Source: Tabrizicola piscis
GTDB taxonomy: Bacteria > Pseudomonadota > Alphaproteobacteria > Rhodobacterales > Rhodobacteraceae
Reading direction: 5' to 3'
Length of the DNA stretch: 64,000 bases
NCBI RefSeq assembly: GCF_003940805.1
Contig: NZ_CP034328.1
Coordinates: forward strand, 1-64,000
Part shown: positions 44,537 to 53,168 of the stretch, one piece after another
Position numbering within the stretch: position 1 is the first letter of the stretch
Layout of the letters: each line of letters starts with the position of its first letter
The notes under the pieces: model-generated
What the model was told of the DNA's origin: nothing
Databases searched by the model: none
Seen by the model: only the letters and a program-made list of their open reading frames with translations
Translations under genes and position numbers: made by a program

Positions 44537-45706
44537 GTGAAGATCAGATCCATCACCGCCCTGCCGGTGAACATCCCGTTCCATGCGCCCTACCGGTTCA
44601 GTTATGGCGCGATTGCGTCGCTGACCAAGACGGTGATCCGGCTGGTGACCGAGGATGGCGTGGTGGGCCTTGGCGAATGTGCCGATGGTGACCGGGCCGC
44701 CGATGTGATCGCCGCCGGCGCGCGGCTGGTGGGCATGGACCTGCGCGACATTCATGCCGCCGAGGCGAAGCTGGTCCCGGGGATGCGCTACACGCCTTGG
44801 GGCAATGTGCTGGCCGCGCGGCGGGTCTTCGGCGGGATCGAGATGGCGATGTGGGATGCGCGGGGCAAGACGGAAGGCGTGCCTCTGTTCCAGCTGCTTG
44901 GCGGGGCGGTTCGGACTGAAATTCCGCTGACCGAGTATTTCAGCTATCGCTGGCCCGGCGCGAACCACCCCGGCGAAAGCACTCCGCTAGAGGTCGCGCG
45001 CTATTGTGCTGCGATGATCGAACGCCACGGATCGGTGATCTTTGAAGGCAAGGTCGGCGCGGTGGCGCTGGATGAGGAAGTGCAGATGGTCCGCGAAGTC
45101 CGCGCCGCCATCGGCGACCGGCCCCTGCAGCTTGATGCCAATGGCGGCTGGACAGTGCCCACGGCGCGGGATGCCCTGCGCCGGCTGGCCCCGTACAATA
45201 TCAGCTGGTTCGAGGAACCGGTGGAAACCTATGAGGAAATGGCTGACCTGCGTCACCATTGCGATATCCCGTTTTCGGCCCATGCGATCGACCTGCCCAA
45301 GGCTGTCGCGCTGCGCTGCCCGGATTGCATCGTGACCAATGTGAATGAACATGGCGGAGTCGCTCGCACCCGCGACTTCATTCGCGCTTGTGAGGCGATG
45401 GGCGTGGGGTTCCGCTTTCATTCCGGCGAAACCGGGATCGCATCGGCGGCATATCTGCACCTGACCGCGGCGTTGGAACATGTCCGGGGGGCCAGTCAGA
45501 CTTTGTTCCACTGGTATGCAGACGATGTCATCGAAGGCGGCCCGTTCGCCCTTGAAGGCGGGATCACCCGCGTGCCTGATGGCCCCGGCCTTGGCGTCAC
45601 GCTGGACGAAAAGGCGTTGGGCCGCTGTCACGACCGCTATCTGGCCGAAGGTGCCTTTCCCGATGGGCGCAGCGGCGGCTACGGCAGTGCCTTCCGAAAA
45701 CGCTGA
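44537..45706 (+). CDS. Enolase-superfamily enzyme, mandelate racemase/muconate lactonizing type
   Basis: 389 aa. An N-terminal capping domain (KIRSITALPVNIPFHAPYRF onward) precedes the barrel. Metal ligands are seen in LQLDANGGWT (near residue 200) and WFEEPVETYEEM (near 230), with a later VTNVNEHGGVART. The usual catalytic KxK motif reads FEGKVG, so only one lysine is kept. FHSGETGIASAAYLHL near residue 300 suggests a His/Glu acid-base region, as in acid-sugar dehydratases. The GTG at 44537 (AAGGGG upstream) is chosen. Substrate unknown; a sugar-acid dehydratase or cycloisomerase are the main options. Confidence 0.82.
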   Translation: MKIRSITALPVNIPFHAPYRFSYGAIASLTKTVIRLVTEDGVVGLGECADGDRAADVIAAGARLVGMDLRDIHAAEAKLVPGMRYTPWGNVLAARRVFGGIEMAMWDARGKTEGVPLFQLLGGAVRTEIPLTEYFSYRWPGANHPGESTPLEVARYCAAMIERHGSVIFEGKVGAVALDEEVQMVREVRAAIGDRPLQLDANGGWTVPTARDALRRLAPYNISWFEEPVETYEEMADLRHHCDIPFSAHAIDLPKAVALRCPDCIVTNVNEHGGVARTRDFIRACEAMGVGFRFHSGETGIASAAYLHLTAALEHVRGASQTLFHWYADDVIEGGPFALEGGITRVPDGPGLGVTLDEKALGRCHDRYLAEGAFPDGRSGGYGSAFRKR

Positions 45707-45712
45707 AACCCC

Positions 45713-45788
45713 GTCCCGGGCTTGACCCGGGACCTCTGTCCACGGCCCCCCCTGACTGGACAATGAGGCCCCGGGTCAAGCCCGGGGC
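45713..45788. repeat. Inverted pair of CCCGGG-loop-CCCGGG repeats, copies 2 and 3
   Basis: Copy 2 has GTCCCGGG (45713-45720), CTTGA, CCCGGGAC (45726-45733). Copy 3 has GCCCCGGG (45768-45775), TCAAG, CCCGGGGC (45781-45788). The loops are reverse complements, so the copies face opposite ways, 34 nt apart. They fill most of the 127-nt gap before psuK. Same element as at 25977-25997. Confidence 0.8.
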
Positions 45789-45833
45789 GAGCCCCCCTTG
45801 CACCGGCGCGGCGCTTCCCGCAATAAACCACAT

Positions 45834-46724
45834 ATGACGCCAGACATCCTTTGCATCGGGTCCACCCTTTGGGACATCATCGGCCGCTCGCCCACCTCGA
45901 TGCGGTTGGGGTCGGATGTGCCGGGCCGGATCAGCCGCCTGCCGGGCGGTGTCGCGATGAACATCGCGATGACGCTGCGCCGCTTTGGCATGACCCCGGC
46001 GCTGCTGACCGCGATTGGCCGCGATGCCGAGGGCGAAGAGCTGATCGCCGCCTGTGACCGGATGGGCCTTGTGACCGCCCATGTCTACCGGTCCGACGAT
46101 CTGCCGACCGACCGCTACATGGCGATTGAGGGCGCGAACGGGCTGATTGCGGCCATAGCCGATGCTCATTCGCTGGAAGCGGCGGGCAACAAGATCCTGC
46201 GCCCGCTGGAGGATGGCCGTCTGGGAACCGAAGCCAGCCCATGGCCCGGTCTGATCGCGCTGGACGGCAACCTGACTGAGGCGCTGCTATCCGACATTGC
46301 CACTTCGCCGCTGTTTGCTGCGGCCGACCTGCGCGTCGCCCCCGCTTCGCCGGGCAAGGCAGAGCGGCTTTTGCCGCTGCTGACGCATCCCACCGCCACG
46401 CTTTATGTGAACCTGGAAGAGGCGAATATTCTGGCCAAGGCACAGTCAAGCACTGCGCCACAGGCTGCTGCCGCGCTTTTGGCGCGGGGGGCCAGCCGGG
46501 TGTTGGTGACCAATGGTGGTGCCGTGTCCGCCGAAGGCAGCCGCGACGGCGGTGTGATCGAAGGCGCGCCGCCACCCGTTCTGGTGACCCGCGTCACCGG
46601 CGCTGGCGACACGTTCATGGCCGCCCATATCGTTGCCGAAGCGCAGGGTGCTGCCCGACAGGCCGCGCTTGATGCAGCGCTGCGCGCGGCGGCCAGCTAT
46701 GTTTCAGGAGAGATCGGATCATGA
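45834..46724 (+). CDS. psuK: Pseudouridine kinase (PfkB family)
   Basis: 296-aa PfkB-type kinase. It has ILCIGSTLWDIIGRS at the N-terminus, the substrate-binding LPGGVAMNIAMTLRRFG (about 40-56), and the catalytic GAGDTFMAAHIVAEA near residue 260 (Asp as base, anion hole GAGD). PfkB enzymes vary in substrate. The call depends on coupling to psuG (stop and start overlap, ATGA), because PsuK and PsuG together degrade pseudouridine to uracil and ribose 5-phosphate. ATG 45834 gives the proper family start; the frame extends 12 codons upstream into repeat DNA. Confidence 0.87.
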   Translation: MTPDILCIGSTLWDIIGRSPTSMRLGSDVPGRISRLPGGVAMNIAMTLRRFGMTPALLTAIGRDAEGEELIAACDRMGLVTAHVYRSDDLPTDRYMAIEGANGLIAAIADAHSLEAAGNKILRPLEDGRLGTEASPWPGLIALDGNLTEALLSDIATSPLFAAADLRVAPASPGKAERLLPLLTHPTATLYVNLEEANILAKAQSSTAPQAAAALLARGASRVLVTNGGAVSAEGSRDGGVIEGAPPPVLVTRVTGAGDTFMAAHIVAEAQGAARQAALDAALRAAASYVSGEIGS

Positions 46725-47644
46725 TCGCACCACTGCTCATGTCGCCCGAAGTGGCCGAGGCTGTTGCCAACAACACCCCGATTGTCGCGCTTGAAAGCAC
46801 AATCATCACCCATGGCATGCCATACCCGCAGAATGTGGAAACGGCACGCCGGGTTGAGGCTGAAGTCCGCGCCCAAGGGGCCGTGCCGGCGACCATCGCC
46901 GTCATGGACCGGCGCATCCACATCGGTCTGACGGAAGATCAACTGCAATCCCTGGGTCAGGCGCAGAACGTGGCCAAGCTGTCGCGCGCCGATCTTGCCG
47001 CCTGTCTGGCCAGCGGCGGAACCGGGGCCACGACGGTGGCGGCGACCATGATCTGCGCAAAGCTGGCCGGAATTTCGGTCTTTGCCACGGGCGGCATCGG
47101 CGGTGTGCATCGTGGGGCGGAAACGACGTTCGACATCTCGGCCGATTTGCGGGAACTGGCGGAAACGTCCGTGACTGTGGTCGCGGCGGGGGCGAAGGCC
47201 ATTCTGGATCTGCCGAAAACGCTGGAGTATCTGGAAACCCTTGGTGTTCCGGTCATCGCCTATGGGCAGGACGCGTTTCCCGCCTTCTGGTCGCGCGATT
47301 CGGGCCTTAAATCCCCGCTGCGGATGGACAGCGCCCGTGACATCGCCGCTGCCCATCTCCTGCGGGGGCAGCTTGGTCTGCCGGGCGGCCAACTGGTCGC
47401 CAATCCGATTCCCGCAGGCGACGAGATCGCGCGCGGCGAAATCACCCCGCATATCGAAGCCGCCCTGTCCGAGGCTGCGGCGCGGGGCATCGCTGCCAAG
47501 GCCGTGACGCCTTTCCTGCTGCAGCGCATCTTTGAGTTGACGGCAGGCCGGTCTTTGCACGCGAATATCGCCCTTGTGCTGAGCAACGCCCGGCTGGCGT
47601 CCGAGATCGCGACGGAAATCGCGCGGCAGCGCACGGAAAGCTGA
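46721..47644 (+). CDS. psuG: Pseudouridine-5'-phosphate glycosidase
   Basis: 307-aa enzyme of the PsuG/IndA (YeiN) family that breaks the C-C glycosidic bond of pseudouridine 5'-phosphate. Typical stretches are VALESTIITHGMPYPQNVET (about 23-42), KLSRADLAACLASGGTGATT (about 87-106), FATGGIGGVHRGAETTFDIS, VPVIAYGQDAFPAFWSRDSG and LVANPIPAGDEI. With psuK it salvages pseudouridine from RNA turnover. No nucleoside transporter or regulator gene is adjacent. Confidence 0.93.
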   Translation: MIAPLLMSPEVAEAVANNTPIVALESTIITHGMPYPQNVETARRVEAEVRAQGAVPATIAVMDRRIHIGLTEDQLQSLGQAQNVAKLSRADLAACLASGGTGATTVAATMICAKLAGISVFATGGIGGVHRGAETTFDISADLRELAETSVTVVAAGAKAILDLPKTLEYLETLGVPVIAYGQDAFPAFWSRDSGLKSPLRMDSARDIAAAHLLRGQLGLPGGQLVANPIPAGDEIARGEITPHIEAALSEAAARGIAAKAVTPFLLQRIFELTAGRSLHANIALVLSNARLASEIATEIARQRTES

Positions 47645-47726
47645 CTGGAAAACCGATTGGGGCCATTGGCAAGGCCGGGTGGCACCCATAGGTTAAGGCG
47701 TCTTCCTTGCACCCGCCGGAGTCTTG

Positions 47727-48407
47727 ATGTCCGAACCCCACCAATCCCGCCGCCGCAGCATTCTTGCCAGCCTGCGGGCAAGCTTTCTGACCGGTCTGGT
47801 GGTGGTCTTGCCCATTGGCCTGACGATTTACTTCGTCTGGACGCTGATCGGCTGGATTGACGGCTGGATCCTGCCCTTGATCCCGTCGGCCTACCAGCCC
47901 GAGGCGCTGGTTGAACGCTACATCGGCCCCGGTGCCAATTTCCCGGTCCGGGGTGTGGGCGTGCTGGTGTTTCTGGTCTTTACCATCATCATCGGCTGGA
48001 TGGCCAAGGGGCTGTTCGGCCGGTCGGTCATCCGCTGGGGCGAAGATGCGGTGGACCGGATGCCGATCATCCGGTCGGTCTATGGCGCGATCAAGCAAGT
48101 GGCTGAAACCTTCTTCAACAAGAAGGAGCAAAGCTTCGATCAGGTCTGCCTGCTGGAGTTTCCGCGCGCGGGATCCTATGCGCTTGGCTTCATCTCGACC
48201 CGGCCAAAGGGTGAGGTGGCCAATCGGCTGGCCCTGCTGGGGCCGGACTTCTCGGCCGTGTTCGTGGGGCTGACGCCGTTTACGTCGGGCATGTTGCTGT
48301 TCGTGCCGACCAAGGATCTGACCATCCTTGACATGAAGATCGACGACGCGGCCAAGTTGATCGTGTCGGGCGGGTTGGTCTATCCCTTGACGAAGGACCC
48401 TGTCTGA
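47727..48407 (+). CDS. DUF502 family membrane protein
   Basis: 226 aa with two N-terminal membrane helices (about 15-37 with LTGLVVVLPIGLTIYFVW, and 67-90 with VLVFLVFTIIIGWMAKGLFG). A soluble C-terminal part includes RMPIIRSVYGAIKQVAETFF, FPRAGSYALGFIS and FVPTKDLTILDMKIDDAAKL, the usual DUF502 landmarks. GGAG lies 8 nt before the ATG. Function unknown in the family. It converges with the patatin gene, leaving 8 nt between stops. Confidence 0.88.
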   Translation: MSEPHQSRRRSILASLRASFLTGLVVVLPIGLTIYFVWTLIGWIDGWILPLIPSAYQPEALVERYIGPGANFPVRGVGVLVFLVFTIIIGWMAKGLFGRSVIRWGEDAVDRMPIIRSVYGAIKQVAETFFNKKEQSFDQVCLLEFPRAGSYALGFISTRPKGEVANRLALLGPDFSAVFVGLTPFTSGMLLFVPTKDLTILDMKIDDAAKLIVSGGLVYPLTKDPV

Positions 48408-48415
48408 GCACGGGC

Positions 48416-49474
48416 CTATTCCCGCGCCAGCAGGCCTTGCAGGTTGACGCCCGGTTCCTGCCCGATGTGCCGGGCATCTTCCGCCAGAAACCGGTCTGCC
48501 GCCGCCCGTCCCGCCTGTTTCAGCCGATCCAGAAGCTGGGGTGAGGGGGCAAGTTTGGTGCTGGCGCTGAGGTCGTTCATCAGGCCGTCATCGGCGATCA
48601 TGTGCACGCGGACCTCTTTCATCACGCCTTTGTCCATCCGGCCTTCGGCGATCAGGCGACGGACAAAGTTGATCGCCCGCAATTCGCCAAGCAGGCTTGC
48701 GTTGAAGCTGATCTCGTTGATCCGGTTCTGGATATCCAGCGGGGTTTCGGGCACGGCCTCGCGCCGCATCGGGTTGATGGAGACGACGAGCACGTCTTCG
48801 GGCAGTTCAGGTTCATAAAGCGGGAAGAGTGCCGGGTTTCCGGCATAGCCGCCATCCCAATAAGCTTCACCGCCGATCTCGACCGCCTGAAACACCGTTG
48901 GCACACAGGCCGAGGCCATCAGCGCCTCGGGCGTGATCGCGCTGCCTTCGAAGACCTTGATCTTGCCGGTTCGTACATTCGTGGCGCTGACGAACAGGCG
49001 CGGGCCATCGCCTGCGCAGACTTTGGCAAAATCCAGATCGCGAACGACCGGCTCCAGCGGGTTTTGCCAGCCTGTCCCCCAGGAATAGGGCGAATAAAGC
49101 GCGGCCGTCAGACTTTGGGGCGAGACCGGCATCAGCGTTTCCGCCGCTTCCTGCCAGAGCCGGACGGCGGGCAGGAACGGTTGCAGCCAGGGCAGCAAAC
49201 GGAAATCACCGACCGCACCGACCTGGGTCCACAGCCGGTCCAGCCGCTTTTTCGCCGCCCCACGACCGCCCGCGATCAACCCGGCTTTCAGCGCGGCCCC
49301 GTTCAGCGCCCCTGCCGATGTGCCAGAGATCGCGGCGATTTCAATGTCGTCTTCGTCCAAGAGACGGTCCAGAACGCCCCAAGTGAAGGCGCCATGCGCG
49401 CCCCCACCTTGCAGCGCCAGATTGACCCGCCGCTTGCCAGTTGGCGTCTCGGCAGGCGTCACAGGGCCGTCCAT
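48416..49474 (-). CDS. Patatin-like phospholipase
   Basis: 352-aa serine hydrolase. The oxyanion hole is LALQGGGAHGAFTWGVLD (about 19-36), the nucleophile elbow is ISGTSAGALNG (about 48-58), and the catalytic Asp is in YWDGGYAGNPALFP (about 208-221), forming the Ser-Asp dyad. There is no signal peptide. The start overlaps the end of bdhA by 16 nt, so both are probably on one transcript. In PHB-related contexts patatins have been proposed as depolymerases, but nothing in this sequence proves that. Confidence 0.9.
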   Translation of the reverse strand: MDGPVTPAETPTGKRRVNLALQGGGAHGAFTWGVLDRLLDEDDIEIAAISGTSAGALNGAALKAGLIAGGRGAAKKRLDRLWTQVGAVGDFRLLPWLQPFLPAVRLWQEAAETLMPVSPQSLTAALYSPYSWGTGWQNPLEPVVRDLDFAKVCAGDGPRLFVSATNVRTGKIKVFEGSAITPEALMASACVPTVFQAVEIGGEAYWDGGYAGNPALFPLYEPELPEDVLVVSINPMRREAVPETPLDIQNRINEISFNASLLGELRAINFVRRLIAEGRMDKGVMKEVRVHMIADDGLMNDLSASTKLAPSPQLLDRLKQAGRAAADRFLAEDARHIGQEPGVNLQGLLARE

Positions 49475-50232
49475 CCGCCATCAACGGAAATGCTGGTCCC
49501 GGTCACCTGATCGGCCGACGACGAGCACAGGTAGACAGCCGTTCCGCCGATCTGTTCGACCGTCGCAAACTGGCGTGAGGGTTGGCGGTCCAGCATCACT
49601 TCGCGGATCACGGTTTCACGGTCCATCTTGTGTGCCTTCATCTGGTCGGGGATCTGCGCCTCGACCAAGGGGGTCAGCACATAGCCCGGGCAGATCGCGT
49701 TGCAGGTGATCCCCTGCCCCGCCACTTCCAGCGCCACGGTCTTGGTCAGGCCAAGGACACCGTGCTTGGCCGCGACATAGGCCGATTTGAACGGGCTTGC
49801 CGTCAAGCCATGGGCGCTGGCCACGTTGACGATCCGGCCCCAGCCCTTGGCCTTCATCCCCGGCAGGGCGGCAGCGGTGGTGTGGAAGGCCGAGGACAGG
49901 TTGATCGCCAGAATCGCATCCCATTTCTCCACCGGGAAATCCTCGACCGGGGACACGAACTGGATACCGGCGTTGTTCACCAGAATGTCGCAACCGCCCG
50001 CCTTTTCGATCAAGGCGCGGCACTCCGCGCCCTTCGACATGTCGGCGGCGATGTAGCGCGCGACTACGCCATGCCGGGCACCAAGATCGCGGGCCATGTC
50101 ATGATCTTCGGGCCGGTCGGTGAAGCTGTTCAGCACCACCTCGGCCCCGGCGGCGGCCAAAGCCTCGGCCACGCCCAGACCGATTCCCGAATTTGACCCG
50201 GTGATGACGGCGCGCTTGCCTGAAAGTGTCAT
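49459..50232 (-). CDS. bdhA: 3-hydroxybutyrate dehydrogenase (SDR family)
   Basis: 257-aa short-chain dehydrogenase. The NAD-binding motif is ITGSNSGIGLGVAEAL (about 10-25), and NNAGIQFVSPVEDFP follows near residue 90. The catalytic YxxxK is in SAYVAAKHGVLGLTK (Tyr near 155). SAHGLTASPFKSAYVAAKH is the pattern of bacterial BdhA, which interconverts 3-hydroxybutyrate and acetoacetate. GAGGGG precedes ATG 50232. A hairpin/terminator unit sits 85-160 nt upstream on the same strand and may attenuate this gene. Confidence 0.9.
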   Translation of the reverse strand: MTLSGKRAVITGSNSGIGLGVAEALAAAGAEVVLNSFTDRPEDHDMARDLGARHGVVARYIAADMSKGAECRALIEKAGGCDILVNNAGIQFVSPVEDFPVEKWDAILAINLSSAFHTTAAALPGMKAKGWGRIVNVASAHGLTASPFKSAYVAAKHGVLGLTKTVALEVAGQGITCNAICPGYVLTPLVEAQIPDQMKAHKMDRETVIREVMLDRQPSRQFATVEQIGGTAVYLCSSSADQVTGTSISVDGGWTAL

Positions 50233-50316
50233 GTTCTGCCCCTCATGCTGCAACTGCGAAACCATGCCATGCTGCGGCGCGAAGGGGAAGCGCTGGCACA
50301 CCTTTGTGAAACGCAC

Positions 50317-50392
50317 AAAAAAAACGCCGGCACGAAGCCGGCGTTAAGTCTTTGAGGCAGGTTTCATACAGGCAAGAAACCTATCGAGCAGT
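50317..50392 (-). ncRNA. Candidate small RNA or transcription-attenuator leader upstream of bdhA
   Basis: Read on the minus strand, a predicted start near 50392 is followed by a hairpin AGGTTTC / GAAACCT (50382-50376 and 50365-50359, loop 10 nt). After a 13-nt linker comes an intrinsic terminator: AACGCCGGC (50345-50337), loop TTCGT, GCCGGCGTT (50331-50323), then a U-tract down to 50317. The gene on the other side (50506) runs the opposite way, so this terminator ends no annotated CDS. Length would be about 76 nt. It is either a free-standing sRNA or the terminated leader of bdhA, whose ATG is 85 nt downstream. It contains a short frame encoding MKPASKT. Confidence 0.55.
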
Positions 50393-50398
50393 AAGGAC

Positions 50399-50427
50399 TG
50401 TATAATCCGCTCTCTGCCGATGGCCAA
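50399..50427 (-). promoter_or_regulatory. Promoter of the candidate sRNA/leader
   Basis: On the minus strand TTGGCC (50427-50422), a 17-bp spacer and TATACA (50404-50399). The -10 matches 4 of 6 consensus bases and the spacing is ideal. It lies 7 nt upstream of the predicted transcript. Confidence 0.5.
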
Positions 50428-50505
50428 GCTAAAAGTTTGAATTGCCACGATGACGGTCCTAATCTGGCCGCGACCGACAGCCTTGCAGACAGGAAAACCT
50501 TGCCC

Positions 50506-52325
50506 ATGTTCGCCGTCCTTCGCGCGACCCTTCACCGTATTGCCGCGCCCACGGTCCTCGCCCTGACGATCGGCGCAGCCGTCGCCGAACCGCAGCATGG
50601 CATAGCTATGTATGGCGCACCTGCCCTGCCCCCGGATTTTGTGTCCTTGCCTCAAGCCAACCCTGATGCGCCGAAGGGCGGCAGCATCACGCTTGCGGTC
50701 AATGGCGGCTTCGACACGCTGAACCCCTTCATCACCAACGGCTCTCCGGCCGAGGGCGTGTCGGCCCTGACGTTCGAGACGTTGATGGCCCGCAGCTTCG
50801 ATGAACCCTTCACGCTTTACGGTCTTCTGGCCGAATCGATCACCACGGATGACGCCCGGACCTATGTGGAATTCACCCTGCGCGAAGGGGCCCGATTCTC
50901 GGACGGGACCCCGGTGACCGTCGATGACGTGCTGTGGAGCTATGAGACTCTGGGCACCCTTGGCCACCCGCGCTACCACACCGCGTGGGACAAGATCGCC
51001 TTGGCCAAGGCGACCGGGCCGCGCAGCGTGCGGTTTGATTTCAACACCGAAGACCGAGAACTGCCGCTGATCCTGGGCCTGCGCCCGATCCTGAAAAAGG
51101 CTGACTTTGACGGAAAGGTCTTTGATGCAACGACCCTGGACCGGCTGACCGGGTCGGGGCCCTATGTCGTTGATACCGTCGACCCCGGTGTCGGCATAAC
51201 CTATCGCCGCAACCCCGATTGGTGGGGCAAGGACCTGCCCTTCAACCGCGGCCAGTGGAACTTTGACACCATCCGGTATGAATACTTCGCCAACCCGGTC
51301 GCCGTCTTTGAATCGGTGAAGTCGGGCGCCATCTCCGCCTACCGCGAAGACAACCTTGCCCGCTGGGCCAGCCGCTATGACTTTCCCGCCATCACCAATG
51401 GCGAGATGTTGAAACTTGAAGTTCCGCATGACCGCCCCTCGGGCATCATCGGGTTGGTGATGAACACCCGCCGCCCGCAGTTCGCTGACTGGCGCGTGCG
51501 CGAGGCGATGATCCAGATGTTCAACTTCGACTTCATCAACCAGACGATGACCGGGGGGCAGCGCCCCGCATCACCTCCTACTTCTCCAACAGCCCCTTCG
51601 CGATGGTCCCCGGCACCCCGGCTGAGGGGGAGGTTCTGGCATTGCTGGAACCGTTCCGCGCCGACCTTCTGCCCGGCACGCTTGAGGGGTACGCCTTTCC
51701 CGAAAGCGATGGGTCACCGGTCAATCGCCCGGGCCTGCGCAAGGCCCTGGCCCTGCTGGAAGAGGCGGGATGGACGATTGGCGATGACGGCATCCTGCGC
51801 GGGGTGGACGGACAACCCTTCACCTTTGAAATCCTGCTGACCATCGGTCAGGACGAAGCCGCCAGCATTGCCGCGATCTATGTCGAGGCGCTGAAGACCG
51901 TGGGCATCGCGGCCCGCGTCACCATGCTGGACAGCGCGCAGATGAAGACCCGCACCGACAGCTTTGATTTCGACATGACCTACATCATCCGCACCATGTC
52001 GCTGTCACCCGGCAACGAGCAGACCCTGTACTGGAGCGTTGCCGCCGCAGACACCGAAGGGTCACGCAACTGGATGGGCGCGCGGTCCCCGGCGATCGAC
52101 GCGATGATCGCGGCCATGCTGTCGGCCCGCGATGTGGAAGGCTTTACGACTGCGGCGCAGGCGCTGGACCGGCTGCTGACCGCCGGGCGCTATGTGGTGC
52201 CGTTCTGGTTTGCCGACCGGAACCTGATTGTCCATGCACGCGAATTGAAGCACCCCGAAACGGTACAGCTTTACGGGGACTGGGGAAATTCATATCTTCC
52301 GGCCCTGTGGTGGTTCGAAGAATGA
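50506..52325 (+). pseudogene. YejA-like oligopeptide-binding protein, split by a frameshift
   Basis: SBP family 5, with a signal peptide (MFAVLRATLHRIAAPTVLAL..., cleavage near AAVA). Similarity to YejA-type proteins holds through NFDFINQTMTGG near residue 350. There the frame is lost. From about 51568 the homologous sequence continues in another frame (RITSYFSNSPFAMVPGTPAEG to the end YLPALWWFEE). Total length 1820 nt equals 606 codons plus two bases, so one lost base in GGGGGG (51553-51558) or CCCC (51564-51567) explains it. It may be a real mutation or a homopolymer sequencing error. No yejBEF genes are adjacent. Confidence 0.85.
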
Positions 52326-52354
52326 CCGCCCTCGATCAAGCAAGAGGCATGAGC

Positions 52355-52471
52355 ATGCGCAAACTGGCACTGACCCTTCTGGCACTTCTGGCCCTGTCGG
52401 CCTGCAACACCATCGGCGGCGTGGGACAGGACATTACGGCAGGGGCCGATACCGTCGCGGACATGTTTTAA
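52355..52471 (+). CDS. Entericidin A/B-type small lipoprotein
   Basis: 38 aa. A short signal (MRKLALTLLALLAL) ends in a lipobox LSAC, so Cys17 would be lipidated. The mature part begins CNTIGGVGQDITAGAD, the entericidin pattern (NTxxGxGxD). AAGAGG lies 7 nt before the ATG; a second ATG at 52349 is too close to it. Entericidins are tiny envelope lipoproteins in a toxin/antidote pair in E. coli. Only one copy is here, and many Rhodobacterales carry single copies of unknown role. Confidence 0.82.
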   Translation: MRKLALTLLALLALSACNTIGGVGQDITAGADTVADMF

Positions 52472-52478
52472 GGTCGCC

Positions 52479-53102
52479 TCAGACCAAGGACGTTACCCAC
52501 AGGATCGTCGCATCCTCATCTGACAGGCTGATCACGTTGTGGCCCATGGCTGCATCGTAATAGGCGCTGTCGCCCCGGCGCAGGTCGACGGGTTCATAGA
52601 ACTCGGTGTAAAGGCGGATCACGCCGGTCAGGACGAACAGGAACTCTTCCCCGTCATGGCGGACCCAGCCGCTGAATTCGTCAAGGCTGCGGGCGCGGAT
52701 CGTGGCGCGATAGGGCAGCATCTGTTTCTTCGACAGGCTTCCGGCCAGAAGCTCATGTTCATAGGTAGCGGTCGCCTGCGCTTGCCCGTCGCCTGACTTG
52801 GTGACGGCCATCCGCCCGTTGACCTGTGCCTTGGACGGCGGCGTGAACAGCTGCGGGACCGAGATGGACAAGCCCCCCGCCAGCTTTTTCAGCGCGTCAT
52901 AGGTCGGGCTCATCTGCCCGTTTTCGATCTTTGACAGGGTGGACCGCGCCAGACCCGCACGCGTGGCCGCCTCTTCCAAGGTCCAGCCAAGGGACCGGCG
53001 CAACTCACGCACTCGCAGGCCCAGATTGAGCGGCTCGACATGGGTGTCGCCCCCCGCCTCACGGGCGACGCGGATCATGGTCTTGGGATCGGTCGTCTGC
53101 AT
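52479..53102 (-). CDS. HTH-cupin transcriptional regulator
   Basis: 207 aa. An Xre-type HTH covers about residues 27-80 (LRVRELRRSLGWTLEEAA, then GLARSTLSKIENGQMSPTYD). A cupin domain follows at about 125-205 (GWVRHDGEEFLFVLTGVIRL, RRGDSAYYDAAMGHNVI). I chose ATG 53102; an ATG at 53162 would add 20 residues but leave only 6 nt to the divergent ligase gene. Such regulators often control a neighbouring catabolic or amine/amino-acid operon. The divergent ligase-DsbA-MFS genes are the natural target. Confidence 0.87.
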   Translation of the reverse strand: MQTTDPKTMIRVAREAGGDTHVEPLNLGLRVRELRRSLGWTLEEAATRAGLARSTLSKIENGQMSPTYDALKKLAGGLSISVPQLFTPPSKAQVNGRMAVTKSGDGQAQATATYEHELLAGSLSKKQMLPYRATIRARSLDEFSGWVRHDGEEFLFVLTGVIRLYTEFYEPVDLRRGDSAYYDAAMGHNVISLSDEDATILWVTSLV

Positions 53103-53168
53103 GGCCACCCGGATAGTGCAGCGCACCTGTCCTTGCAACTGCGATGCAGGCTTCTTAGGCATGGTGCG

